Positions 43,652 to 52,311 of a DNA stretch of 64,000 nucleotides are shown here, piece after piece. Numbering within the stretch: position 1 is the first letter of the stretch; every line of letters starts with the position of its first letter. Position numbers and translations under genes: made by a program. Below the pieces are notes generated by a model. The model made no database searches. It was not told the origin of the DNA and saw only the letters and a list, made by a program, of their open reading frames with translations. The stretch comes from an uncultured Collinsella sp. (GTDB lineage Bacteria > Actinomycetota > Coriobacteriia > Coriobacteriales > Coriobacteriaceae): assembly GCA_900541875.1 (NCBI GenBank), contig UQLF01000009.1, forward strand, positions 1-64,000, in the 5' to 3' direction.

Positions 43652-44983
43652 ATGAAGTACTTTGGCACCGACGGCTTTCGCGGCGAGGCCAACGTTGGAC
43701 TGACGGTAGAGCACGCTTATAAGATCGGCCGCTTTGTGGGCTGGTATTACGGCGCCAACCGCGGGACCAAGGCGCGCGTGATCGTGGGCAAGGACACGCG
43801 TCGCTCGAGCTATATGTTCGAGGCGGCGCTGGTGAGCGGCTTGGTCGCGAGCGGCGCGGACGCCTACATGCTGCACGTGATCCCGACGCCGGGCGTGGCG
43901 CATCAGACCGTGGAGGGCTGCTTCGATTGCGGCATCATGATCAGTGCGAGCCACAACCCGTTTTGCGATAACGGCATTAAGCTCGTCAACAGCGACGGCT
44001 ATAAGATGGACGAGGACGTGCTGGAGCTCATCGAGGATTACATCGATGGCAAGAGCGAAGTGCCGCTGGCCACGGGCAACCACATCGGTGCCACGGTGGA
44101 CTACATGCAGGGTCGCAACCGCTATATTGCCTCGCTCATTGCAAGTGCGAACTTTTCGCTGCAGGGCGTCAAGATCGGTCTCGACTGTGCCAACGGCTCG
44201 GCATCCTCGGTGGCCAAGCCGGTGTTCGACGCGCTGGGTGCCGACGTACGCGTGATTAACGCCGCGCCCGATGGCTTTAACATCAACGTCGATTGCGGCT
44301 CCACGCATATGGAGCGCCTGCAGCGCCACGTGGTGGAGCAGGGCTTGGATGTGGGCTTTGCCTATGACGGCGATGCCGACCGCTGCCTGGCCGTGGACGA
44401 GCGCGGCCGCGTGGTCGATGGCGACCAGATCCTGTACGTGTGCGGTGTGTACCTGAACAAGCACGGTCGCCTTTCGGGCGGTACCGTGGTGCCGACGATC
44501 GCCAGTAACTTTGGCCTGATCAAGTCGTTGGAGCTTGCCGGTCTGAGTGCCGTGACCAGCGGCGTGGGCGACCGTCATGTGTATGCCAAGATGCGCGAGG
44601 GCGGCTACAGCCTGGGCGGCGAGCAGACGGGCCACACGATCTTTGGCGATATCGAGCGCACGGGCGACGGCATTATGACCTCGCTGCGCGTGATGGAAGT
44701 GATTCGTGCCGAGCGCGAGACGCTCTCGCAGCTCACGGCTCCGTGCAAGCTGTTGCCGCAAGCGCAGGTTGCCGTGCGCGTGGCGGACAAGGACGCCGCG
44801 CTGGGCAACATGGGCGTGCAGGCCGCCATTGCCGAGGCCGAGGCGTCGCTGGCGGGTGAGGGCCGCGTGCTGGTGCGCAAGAGTGGAACCGAGTCGGTGA
44901 TCCGCGTGCTGGCTGAGGCTCCGGACCAATCGGCCGCCGACGCCGCCATGAAGCGCATCGCCAACGCGCTGGAAGCTTTATAG
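43652..44983 (+). CDS. glmM: Phosphoglucosamine mutase GlmM
   Basis: This is a 443-residue enzyme that interconverts glucosamine-6-phosphate and glucosamine-1-phosphate for peptidoglycan precursor synthesis. The N-terminus is the diagnostic KYFGTDGFRGEAN. The phosphoserine is Ser100 in ISASHNP, the metal loop is YDGDADR, and the sugar-binding loop is GGEQTGHTIF. The C-terminal phosphate loop is VRKSGTESVIRV. Length is normal. The start has TAAGGAGAGCGC. Composite repeat copy 3 begins on the last base of its stop codon. Confidence 0.97.
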   Translation: MKYFGTDGFRGEANVGLTVEHAYKIGRFVGWYYGANRGTKARVIVGKDTRRSSYMFEAALVSGLVASGADAYMLHVIPTPGVAHQTVEGCFDCGIMISASHNPFCDNGIKLVNSDGYKMDEDVLELIEDYIDGKSEVPLATGNHIGATVDYMQGRNRYIASLIASANFSLQGVKIGLDCANGSASSVAKPVFDALGADVRVINAAPDGFNINVDCGSTHMERLQRHVVEQGLDVGFAYDGDADRCLAVDERGRVVDGDQILYVCGVYLNKHGRLSGGTVVPTIASNFGLIKSLELAGLSAVTSGVGDRHVYAKMREGGYSLGGEQTGHTIFGDIERTGDGIMTSLRVMEVIRAERETLSQLTAPCKLLPQAQVAVRVADKDAALGNMGVQAAIAEAEASLAGEGRVLVRKSGTESVIRVLAEAPDQSAADAAMKRIANALEAL

Positions 44984-45149
44984 TTACGCGGTTTTACCAA
45001 ACCGCGTAACTGCTCGACGCTGTAAACGGCCCCAAGCGGCAATCTGACGTTCAATTTCAAGGGCGCGACCAGAAGGTCAGCGCCCTTTCATTTCACGTCA
45101 CCTTGCTCGCTTGGGGTCGTTTTCGCTGACGTTGCCAAGACATCGACGT
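44983..45149 (+). repeat. Composite hairpin repeat, copy 3
   Basis: The short hairpin (GTTACGCGGTTT arm, 44983-45010) overlaps the glmM stop codon. TGCTCGACGCTG leads into the long hairpin. The outer stem is 45024-45042 with 45103-45122 (core AAACGGCCCCAAGCG). The middle stem GGGCGC/GCGCCC surrounds the apex GACCAGAAGGTC (45067-45078). GCTGACGTTGCC and CATCGACG close the element. The outer stem shares no sequence with copies 1 and 2, although pairing is kept. Confidence 0.82.
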
Positions 45150-45188
45150 CAACATGGTTGGCGTTGGCGATGGCGTGCTGGTCAATCC

Positions 45189-46763
45189 TTACAACTCGTA
45201 GAGCGTGGTGAACTTGTCCTGCAGGTAGCTGCAGTAGTAGCGGGCATCGAACGCCATGCCGCACGCGCCCTTGATGAGCTCCGGCGCGTCCTTGGCGCGG
45301 CCCCACTGCCAAATGTGCTCGCCCAGCCAGGCGCGGACGGGCGCCAGATCGCCGCTCGCGCAGGCGCCGGTAAGGTCGACGCCGTCGCGGCACATGGCCG
45401 GCACAAACATGGCGTCGTAGGCGCTACCCAGCGCATAGGTGGGGAAGTAGCCAAACGAGCCGCCGCTCCAGTGCGTATCCTGCAGGCAGCCGTGCGTGTC
45501 GTCGGGAACGGGAATGCCCAGGTACTCGTCCATAAAGCGATTCCAAAGCGCGGGGATATCCTTGGCCGTGGCTTCGTCGGCAAACAGCATGCGCTCAATC
45601 TGGTAACGCACCATAATATGCAGCGGGTAGGTGAGTTCGTCGGCCTCGGTGCGGATCAGCGACGGCTGCGCGATGTTCACGGCGCGGTAGAGCGTGTCCT
45701 CGTCGACGTCGCCGTAGACCTCGGGCGCGTGGCGGCGCAGCACCTCGAGCAGCGGTCCCATAAAGGCGCGACTGCGACCCACGGTGTTCTCAAAGAAGCG
45801 GCTCTGGCTCTCGTGGATGCCCATGGAGGTGCCGCCCTCCAGGCAGGTGCGCGCATAGGCGGGATTGACGCCCAGCTCGTACATGGTGTGTCCCGCCTCG
45901 TGGATGATGCTGTAGACGTTGGAGATGCAGTCGTTCTCGTAGATGTGCGTTGCGATGCGCGCATCGCCCACCGAGAATCCCTCGCTAAACGGATGTTCGG
46001 TAAAGGCAAGTGTGGTGTCGTCCAGGTCCAGGCCGACGAGCTTCATGAGGTCGAAGCTCATGGCGCGCTGGGCGGCCTCGGGCACGCGGGCATGCAAAAA
46101 GTCGGCAGCGGGCTGCTGGCCGCGCTCGCCGATGGCGTGCACGAGCGGCACGACCGTGGCCTTGACCTCGTCACAAAACGCGTCGAAGCTCTTGGTGGAA
46201 AGGCCGCGCTCGTACTGGTCGAGCCAAACGTCGTATGGGTCGCGCTTGGGGTCCATGAGCTCGGCTTGATGCTTAAGCTGGGCGACGATTCTATCCACAT
46301 AGGGCTCAAAGCTCGCCCAGTCATTGGCCGTCTTGGCCTTGTGCCACACGGCGTCTGCCTCGCAGGTGAGCCTGGTCCAGGCCTCGGCCTCCTCGGTGGG
46401 GATGGCGCTTGCCTCGCGCTGGTCGCGGCCGAGCACGCGGATCTCGTCGAGCAGCTGCGGGTCGTCGATCTTTCCGCCCGCGACGGTCTCGCGTGTGAGA
46501 GAGCGCACGAGCTCAACGGACTTTTTGCTGGTCAGGAGCTTATGGTGCTCGCCGGCAAGGGTGCCCATGGCGTCGGCACGGGCGGCGGCGCCGTTGGCGG
46601 GAGCAATAGTCGCGCCGTCAAACTCGGCAATCTTGAGCAGGTACTCGCAAGTCCACAGCTTGCCCTCGAGCTTGCGGAATTTTTTGACGGCCTTATCGAC
46701 CTTCATGCCTTTGGGCGTCTTGTCCGCTGCGGGCTTGGCCATCTTATCCTTGTTCTTTCCCAT
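45189..46763 (-). CDS. M32 carboxypeptidase
   Basis: This is a 524-residue zinc carboxypeptidase (thermostable carboxypeptidase Taq type). The ATG at 46763 has AAGGATATAGGT upstream. The zinc motif HExxH is IIHEAGHTMYELG in the middle of the protein, followed by the downstream Glu in the family segment HESQSRFFENTVGRS. DPYDVWLDQYERG is another landmark. There is no signal peptide, and the N-terminus is Lys-rich. It removes C-terminal amino acids with broad specificity. It is divergent from the pheST T-box leader. Confidence 0.93.
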   Translation of the reverse strand: MGKNKDKMAKPAADKTPKGMKVDKAVKKFRKLEGKLWTCEYLLKIAEFDGATIAPANGAAARADAMGTLAGEHHKLLTSKKSVELVRSLTRETVAGGKIDDPQLLDEIRVLGRDQREASAIPTEEAEAWTRLTCEADAVWHKAKTANDWASFEPYVDRIVAQLKHQAELMDPKRDPYDVWLDQYERGLSTKSFDAFCDEVKATVVPLVHAIGERGQQPAADFLHARVPEAAQRAMSFDLMKLVGLDLDDTTLAFTEHPFSEGFSVGDARIATHIYENDCISNVYSIIHEAGHTMYELGVNPAYARTCLEGGTSMGIHESQSRFFENTVGRSRAFMGPLLEVLRRHAPEVYGDVDEDTLYRAVNIAQPSLIRTEADELTYPLHIMVRYQIERMLFADEATAKDIPALWNRFMDEYLGIPVPDDTHGCLQDTHWSGGSFGYFPTYALGSAYDAMFVPAMCRDGVDLTGACASGDLAPVRAWLGEHIWQWGRAKDAPELIKGACGMAFDARYYCSYLQDKFTTLYEL

Positions 46764-46894
46764 ACCTATATCCTTGATCTCGTGAGCCGAGCGCCTCGGG
46801 TGGGCGTGCGGCCAGTTTGCACAGCTACCTGCCTTGTACCCAGCGCGAACAAAACGGAACGCGGCGATACGCTCGCACAATGTGGTATCCTATA

Positions 46895-47184
46895 GCCCAA
46901 TGCGTTGACGGAGAGGGTTTTGCCCGCCGCGTCGCCGGTAAGAGAGGGAAGGTCATGGGCTGCAAGCCTTCCTGCGGTGGCAAGGGCCAAGCGTTCACTC
47001 CCGAGCAGCGACCTCAACGGGCGCGCGGCCAGCGGCGGCGATGTCCCCAGTAGGGAAGCCGTGAGCCTCGCGATAAGGGGCGCAGAGTGGGCGCGGCGGG
47101 CCAGACATCCGCCGGGTCAAACAAGGTGGTACCGCGGAATTCAACCGTCCTTGGGCAATGTACATGCCCGAGGACGGTTTTTTG
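46895..47184 (+). promoter_or_regulatory. T-box riboswitch (phenylalanine) of pheST
   Basis: The T-box sequence AAGGTGGTACCGCGG is at 47123-47137, which base-pairs with the uncharged tRNA end. It is followed by a terminator (ACCGTCC 47144-47150 with GGACGGT 47172-47178, then T6). A large stem I region precedes it, and TTC at 46994-46996 in GCGTTCACTCCCGAGC is the likely Phe specifier codon. A -10 TATCCTATA-like box is near 46887. Uncharged tRNA-Phe should stabilise the antiterminator and raise pheS-pheT expression. Confidence 0.92.
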
Positions 47185-47268
47185 TTACCGAACCGGGCCA
47201 CGTTTTCGCAATGCTAGGCGGCATCGGTCGCCCCGGCAAGCGAATGCGCGAGAGACGAAAGGGAAGAC

Positions 47269-48345
47269 ATGAGTCTGATTGATGATCTGGTCAAACTCGA
47301 GGAAGAGGCCAAGGAGCTCGTTGCAGGCGCCGACGACGCCGCCAAGCTCGAGGCTGCGCGCGTTGAGCTGCTCGGTCGCAAGGGTCGCATCACCGGCCTG
47401 ATGCGCATGATGGGCAAGCTCGCCCCCGAGGATCGTCCCGTGATGGGCAAGCGCGCCAACGAGATGCGCCAGCTGATCGAGGGCATGCTCGACGAGCGCA
47501 CCACCGAGATGAAGGCCGCCGCCCTCAAGCACGCACTCGAGCACGAGGCCGTCGACATCACGCTGCCGGGCATCCGTCCGCAGATCGGTCACCAGCACCT
47601 GATCAAGCAGATCATCGAGGAGGCCGAGGACATCTTCTGCGGCATCGGCTACACCGTCGAGTCCGGCCCCATGGTCGACACCTCCTATTACAACTTCACC
47701 GCGCTCAACGCCCCCATGGATCACCCGAGCCGCTCGGCCCGCGATACCTTCTACGTGGTCGACAACAACCCCGGCAGCGTCGCACACCCCGAGGCTCACG
47801 CCCATGGCGAGTCCGACGTGCTGCTGCGCACCCAGACCTCGGGCGTGCAGATTCACACCATGGAGTCGCAAAAGCCGCCCATCTACATGATCTGCCCGGG
47901 CACCGTCTACCGTCCCGACACGGCCGACGCCTGCCACCTGCCGCAGTTCAACCAGATCGAGGGCCTGGTCGTCGACGAGGGCATCACCTTTGGCGATCTT
48001 AAGGGCACGCTCGATTACTTTGTTAAATGCATGTTTGGCGAGGACCGCAAGACGCGCTACCGCCCGCACTTCTTCCCCTTTACCGAGCCTTCCTGCGAGG
48101 TGGACGTGAGCTGCCACGTCTGCGGCGGCAAGGGCTGCAACTTCTGCAAGCACAGCGGCTGGATCGAGATCCTGGGCTGCGGCATGGTCGACCCCAACGT
48201 TCTGATTAACTGCGGCATCGACCCCGAGAAGTACACCGGCTTCGCCTTTGGTATTGGCGCCGAGCGCGTCGCGGCCCTGCGCTACGACCTGCCCGACCTG
48301 CGAACGCTCATGACAGGCGATATGCGCTTCTTGAACCAATTTTAA
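47269..48345 (+). CDS. pheS: Phenylalanyl-tRNA synthetase alpha subunit
   Basis: This is a 358-residue class II synthetase subunit. The N-terminal coiled coil (residues 1-85) binds tRNA. Motif 2 spans LLRTQTSGVQIHTM and YRPDTADACHLPQF, and motif 3 is GFAFGIGAERVAAL. The zinc-type insertion CHVCGGKGCNFC is an extra cysteine cluster, present in many bacterial PheS proteins. The start has GAAAGGGAAGAC. It is controlled by the T-box upstream and forms the alpha2-beta2 enzyme with PheT. Confidence 0.97.
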   Translation: MSLIDDLVKLEEEAKELVAGADDAAKLEAARVELLGRKGRITGLMRMMGKLAPEDRPVMGKRANEMRQLIEGMLDERTTEMKAAALKHALEHEAVDITLPGIRPQIGHQHLIKQIIEEAEDIFCGIGYTVESGPMVDTSYYNFTALNAPMDHPSRSARDTFYVVDNNPGSVAHPEAHAHGESDVLLRTQTSGVQIHTMESQKPPIYMICPGTVYRPDTADACHLPQFNQIEGLVVDEGITFGDLKGTLDYFVKCMFGEDRKTRYRPHFFPFTEPSCEVDVSCHVCGGKGCNFCKHSGWIEILGCGMVDPNVLINCGIDPEKYTGFAFGIGAERVAALRYDLPDLRTLMTGDMRFLNQF

Positions 48346-48360
48346 GTTGACCTGTCCCGG

Positions 48361-48461
48361 CGGCTTCCCGAGCCACCGCACCTTGCCTTTCAATCGTCGG
48401 TTGCGTACCTAAGTACGCGGCCCTCCTCTTTCAAGGCAATCTGCGGCACCTCGGAAACCCG
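48361..48461. repeat. Long imperfect hairpin between pheS and pheT
   Basis: A 45-base arm pairs imperfectly with its partner around a CTAAG loop (TTGCGTAC / GTACGCGG at the apex). It contains CCGCACCTTGCCTTTCAA on the left and TTTCAAGGCAATCTGCGG on the right. These are the conserved inner words of the composite repeats (ACCTTG, GGCAATCTG) in swapped order, so it may be a related element in reverse layout. Confidence 0.6.
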
Positions 48462-48525
48462 TCTCCGTAGCTGGAGTTTTCCGTCTGTTTATTGCAGACG
48501 TTACAGATGAAAGGAGACCAGTTAG

Positions 48526-50979
48526 ATGCGCGTTTCTTACGACTGGCTCAAGACCATGATCGATATTCCGGAGGATCCCAAGACCCTTTCGGACGAATAT
48601 ATCCGTACCGGCACCGAGGTCGAGGCGATCGACACCGTGGGCGAGTCCTTCGACCACGTGGTGACCGCCAAGGTGCTCACCAAGACCCCGCACCCCGATA
48701 GCGATCACATGTATGTGTGCTCGGTCGACGTGGGCGACAAGAATCTCGACGCCGACGGCAACCCCGCCCCGCTGCAGATCGTCTGCGGCGCGCAGAACTT
48801 CGAGGCTGGCGACCACATCGTCACGGCCATGATCGGCGCCGTGCTTCCCGGCGACGTCAAGATCAAGAAGAGCAAGCTTCGCGGCGTCGTGTCCATGGGC
48901 ATGAACTGCTCCGCGCGCGAGCTCGGCCTGGGCGGCGACCACTCCGGCATCATGATTCTGCCCGAGGACACGCCCTGCGGCATGCCGTTTGCCGAGTATG
49001 TGGGCTCGAGCGACACCGTGCTCGACTGCGAGATCACGCCCAACCGCCCCGACTGCCTGTCCATGATCGGCATGGCTCGCGAAACCGGCGCCATCTTCGA
49101 CCGCGATTTCCACGTTGAGCTGCCCGCCATCAAGGCCGAGACCGGCCGCGCGACCGACGATGAGCTTTCGGTCGAGATTGCCGACGAGGGCCTGTGCGAC
49201 CGCTATGTCGCCCGCATCGTGCGCAACGTGAAGGTTGGCCCCTCGCCCGACTGGATGGTCAAGCGCCTCAACGCCCTGGGCGTGCGCCCGCACAACAACA
49301 TCGTCGACATTACCAACTACGTGATGATGCTCACCGGTCAGCCGCTGCACGCCTTTGACCTGGACACCTTTGCCGAGCGCGATGGCCATCGTCGCGTGGT
49401 GGTTCGCGCCGCCCAACAGGACGAGAAGTTTACGACCCTCGACGGCGAGGAGCGCACGCTCGACGCCGGCATGGGCCTCATCACCGACGGCGAGCGTCCC
49501 GTGGCGCTGGCCGGCGTTATGGGCGGCATGGATTCCGAGATCGAGGACGACACCGTCGACGTGATGGTCGAGAGCGCCTGCTTCAACGCCGGTCGCACCT
49601 CGCACACCAGCCGCGACCTGTCGCTGATCTCTGACGCCTCCATTCGCTTTGAGCGCCAGGTCGATGAGACCGGCTGCGTGGATGTGGCCAACGTTACCTG
49701 CGCGCTGATCGAGGAGATCGCCGGCGGCGAGGTCGCTCCCGGCTACGTGGATGTGTTCCCCGCGCCCAAGACCATCGATAGCATCAAGCTGCGCTTGGCC
49801 CGCGTGCACGCCATCTGCGGCGCCGACATCGAGCCCGACTTTATCGAGCGCTCGCTCACCCGCCTGGGCTGCACCGTCGAGCGCGACGGCGAGGACTTTA
49901 TGGTCACTCCGCCGAGCTTCCGCCCCGACCTGCCGCGCGAGATCGATCTGATCGAGGAGGTCCTGCGCCTGTGGGGCATGGGCCGCGTGACGGCGACCAT
50001 CCCGGCTGCCAAGAACCACATCGGCGGCCTGACCCGCGAGCAGAAGCTCACCCGCAAGGTCGGCGAGATCCTGCGCGCCTGCGGCCTCAACGAGACCACG
50101 ACCTTTGGCTTTGCCGCCCCGGGCGACCTGGAGAAGATCGGCATGTCCACCGAGGGCCGCGGCTGCCCCGTGGTGCTCATGAACCCGCTGGTGGCCGAGC
50201 AGACCGAGATGCGCCGCTCGCTGCTGCCGGGTCTGCTGCAGTCTGTGGCCTATAACGAGGCCCACGGCACGCCCAACGTGCACCTGTACGAGGTCGGCAG
50301 CCTGTTCCACGGTCGCGAGAATGCCAGCCTGCCCAAGGAGACCAAGTCCGTGGCGGGCGTGCTCTCGGGCCAGTGGAGCGAGCAGTCCTGGAATATGAAG
50401 TACCGCAAGCTGCGTTTCTTCTTTGGCAAGGGCATTGTCGAGGAGCTGCTTGCCCAGCTGCGCATCGAGAAGGTTCGCTTCCGTCCCGTCGAGGGCGAGA
50501 GCTACGCTTTCTTGCAGCCGGGTCGTGCGGCCGAGGTTCTGTCCGGCGGCACCGTGCTGGGCTGGGTCGGCGAGATTCATCCCGAGGCGCGCGAGGCGAT
50601 GGGCATCGATGAGGTCGTCGTTGCCTTTGAGCTCGATCTGGACAAGCTGATCAAGGGCGCCCGCAATCAGGAGAACTACCGCGAGTTCTCGCAGTACCCG
50701 GCTGTTGAGCACGACCTGGCAATTGTGGTTGACAACGCTGTGACCTGCGAGGATCTTGAGCGCCGCATTACCAGCGCCGGCGGCAAGCTGCTCGAGGGCG
50801 TGCGCCTGTTCGACGTCTACCGCGATCCCATCCGCATCGGAGCGGGCAAGAAGTCCATGGCCTTTGCGCTTACGTATCGCTCCGACGACCACACGCTCAC
50901 CAGCGAAGAGGTCGAAAAAGCGCACCAGAAGATCGTCACCAAGGTGTGCAAGGGCGTAAACGGCGAGGTCCGCGGCTAG
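48526..50979 (+). CDS. pheT: Phenylalanyl-tRNA synthetase beta subunit
   Basis: This is an 817-residue protein with the full PheT plan: an EMAP/tRNA-binding domain at residues 40-155 (HPDSDHMYVCSVDVG), B3/B4 editing region (LNALGVRPHNNIVDITNYV), B5 domain, the catalytic-like core and a C-terminal FDX-ACB anticodon domain (QYPAVEHDLAIVVDNAV). The start has AAAGGAGACCAG. It lies 180 bases after pheS with a long hairpin in the gap, which may adjust subunit ratio or be an inserted repeat. Confidence 0.97.
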   Translation: MRVSYDWLKTMIDIPEDPKTLSDEYIRTGTEVEAIDTVGESFDHVVTAKVLTKTPHPDSDHMYVCSVDVGDKNLDADGNPAPLQIVCGAQNFEAGDHIVTAMIGAVLPGDVKIKKSKLRGVVSMGMNCSARELGLGGDHSGIMILPEDTPCGMPFAEYVGSSDTVLDCEITPNRPDCLSMIGMARETGAIFDRDFHVELPAIKAETGRATDDELSVEIADEGLCDRYVARIVRNVKVGPSPDWMVKRLNALGVRPHNNIVDITNYVMMLTGQPLHAFDLDTFAERDGHRRVVVRAAQQDEKFTTLDGEERTLDAGMGLITDGERPVALAGVMGGMDSEIEDDTVDVMVESACFNAGRTSHTSRDLSLISDASIRFERQVDETGCVDVANVTCALIEEIAGGEVAPGYVDVFPAPKTIDSIKLRLARVHAICGADIEPDFIERSLTRLGCTVERDGEDFMVTPPSFRPDLPREIDLIEEVLRLWGMGRVTATIPAAKNHIGGLTREQKLTRKVGEILRACGLNETTTFGFAAPGDLEKIGMSTEGRGCPVVLMNPLVAEQTEMRRSLLPGLLQSVAYNEAHGTPNVHLYEVGSLFHGRENASLPKETKSVAGVLSGQWSEQSWNMKYRKLRFFFGKGIVEELLAQLRIEKVRFRPVEGESYAFLQPGRAAEVLSGGTVLGWVGEIHPEAREAMGIDEVVVAFELDLDKLIKGARNQENYREFSQYPAVEHDLAIVVDNAVTCEDLERRITSAGGKLLEGVRLFDVYRDPIRIGAGKKSMAFALTYRSDDHTLTSEEVEKAHQKIVTKVCKGVNGEVRG

Positions 50980-51101
50980 GTCCTGCACTGGGATATGGGT
51001 CGGCGGTGGCTGCCGCCGAGTCCTACGTGACCGCTATGCTCGGTATGAGGCACCGTTGAGCCTGTATATATGACACGCGCATTACATAACGGCGTGCTGC
51101 T

Positions 51102-51168
51102 TTGTCGGCAGTGCGCCGTTTTGCTATGATAGCCCGCGTCGTGTTACGAATTTGACAATACGTAACAC
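51102..51168 (+). promoter_or_regulatory. cbiMQO promoter with NikR-like operator
   Basis: A -35 TTGTCG (51102-51107) and -10 TATGAT (51125-51130) are 17 bases apart. The perfect inverted repeat GTGTTAC-N14-GTAACAC (51141-51168) lies at the expected transcription start. It matches, as I recall it, the GTGTTAC-N13/14-GTAACAC motif proposed for NikR in several bacterial groups, so nickel-dependent repression is likely. Confidence 0.75.
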
Positions 51169-51225
51169 TGTCAAGGTGATTTAAGCGGCGTTGCAATTCT
51201 GTGCGCCGACAACCGGGAGGCGTAC

Positions 51226-52311
51226 ATGCACATTCCAGATAATTATCTGTCCCCGCAGACCGATGCCGTCATGGCGGTGGCGATGGTGCCCGTTTGGGTT
51301 CACTGCATCAAGAAGGTGCGCGCCACGCTCGATCGCGAGCATATGGCGTTCCTGGGCATCTGCGCCGCATTCTCCTTCTTGCTCATGATGTTCAACGTGC
51401 CGCTGCCCGGCGGCACCACAGGTCACGCCGTCGGCGGCGCGCTCATCGCGCTGCTGCTGGGCCCCGAGGCCGCGGCTATCGCTGTCTCGGTCGCGCTGGC
51501 GCTGCAGGCGCTGCTATTTGGCGACGGCGGCGTTCTGTCGTTTGGCGCCAACTGCTTTAACATGGCCTTTGTGCTGCCGTTTGTCGCTGCTATCGTGTTT
51601 CGTGCGCTCAACAGCCGTCTGCACGACAAGAGCTGGGGCACCTCGGTTTCTGCCATCGTGAGCGGCTGGGTTGGCCTGTTCCTGGCGGCCCTGTGCGCGG
51701 CGGTCGAGTTCGGTATTCAGCCGATGCTCTTCACCAACGCTTCGGGCGCTCCGCTGTACTGCCCCTTCCCGCTGTCCGTGGCTATTCCGGCCATGTTGAT
51801 CCCGCATATGCTGGTTGCCGGTGTGATCGAGGGCGTGGCGACGGCCGCCATCTACGGTTTCATTAAGAAGACGGCGCCGAGCATTATCGTCGGGCCCGAG
51901 GCCGTCGATGGCCAGCTTGCTGCCGAGGGCGCTGCTGCCAAGAAGACCTCGCTGGTCCCCACGCTCATTTTGGTCGCCGTGCTCGTGGTGGCCACGCCGC
52001 TGGGCTTGCTTGCCACCGGTGACGCCTGGGGTGAGTGGGACGCCGAGGGCGCCGCGACCGCCGTTCAGGAGGCTGGCGACGACAGCCTGCAGGCTTCGGT
52101 CGGCCTCGATACCCCGACCTTTGCCGACGCGCTGCCCACGGGTGATTACCTGCAGGCCTATTCCGAGGAGCAGGGTCTTGGCTTTGCCGGTCAGGCTGCC
52201 ATGTATATCCTGTCCGGCGTGATTGGCGTGGCGGTGCTCACCATCGCATTCCGTCTGATCTCGCTGACGGTCAAGGAAAGCGGTGCTCATGGCAATAGCC
52301 GAGCTGCCTAG
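51226..52311 (+). CDS. cbiM: ECF-type nickel/cobalt permease CbiM fused to CbiN-like domain
   Basis: This is a 361-residue membrane protein. The N-terminal MHIPDNYLSP provides the metal-chelating amine and His of the CbiM/NikM substrate-binding site. Landmarks are PGGTTGHAVGGALIALLLGP and LLFGDGGVLSFGANCFNMAF. After about residue 235 a further hydrophobic segment and a periplasmic-type loop (GLLATGDAWGEWD) plus a last helix correspond to the CbiN/PDGLE module, so M and N are fused. The ribosome-binding site is CGGGAGGCGTAC. With CbiQ and CbiO it makes a complete ECF transporter. The NikR-like site suggests nickel over cobalt. Confidence 0.92.
   Translation: MHIPDNYLSPQTDAVMAVAMVPVWVHCIKKVRATLDREHMAFLGICAAFSFLLMMFNVPLPGGTTGHAVGGALIALLLGPEAAAIAVSVALALQALLFGDGGVLSFGANCFNMAFVLPFVAAIVFRALNSRLHDKSWGTSVSAIVSGWVGLFLAALCAAVEFGIQPMLFTNASGAPLYCPFPLSVAIPAMLIPHMLVAGVIEGVATAAIYGFIKKTAPSIIVGPEAVDGQLAAEGAAAKKTSLVPTLILVAVLVVATPLGLLATGDAWGEWDAEGAATAVQEAGDDSLQASVGLDTPTFADALPTGDYLQAYSEEQGLGFAGQAAMYILSGVIGVAVLTIAFRLISLTVKESGAHGNSRAA

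Noticed and set aside
48409..50988. Very long open frame on the minus strand opposite pheT (859 codons)
   Set aside because: High-GC genes with G/C third positions open the antisense frame; its peptide is His/Val/Ala-rich without family motifs, and pheT is certain.
51000..51225. Cobalamin riboswitch upstream of cbiM
   Set aside because: The leader is too short after the promoter at 51102-51130 and I find no B12-box sequence; the NikR-like site explains control better.
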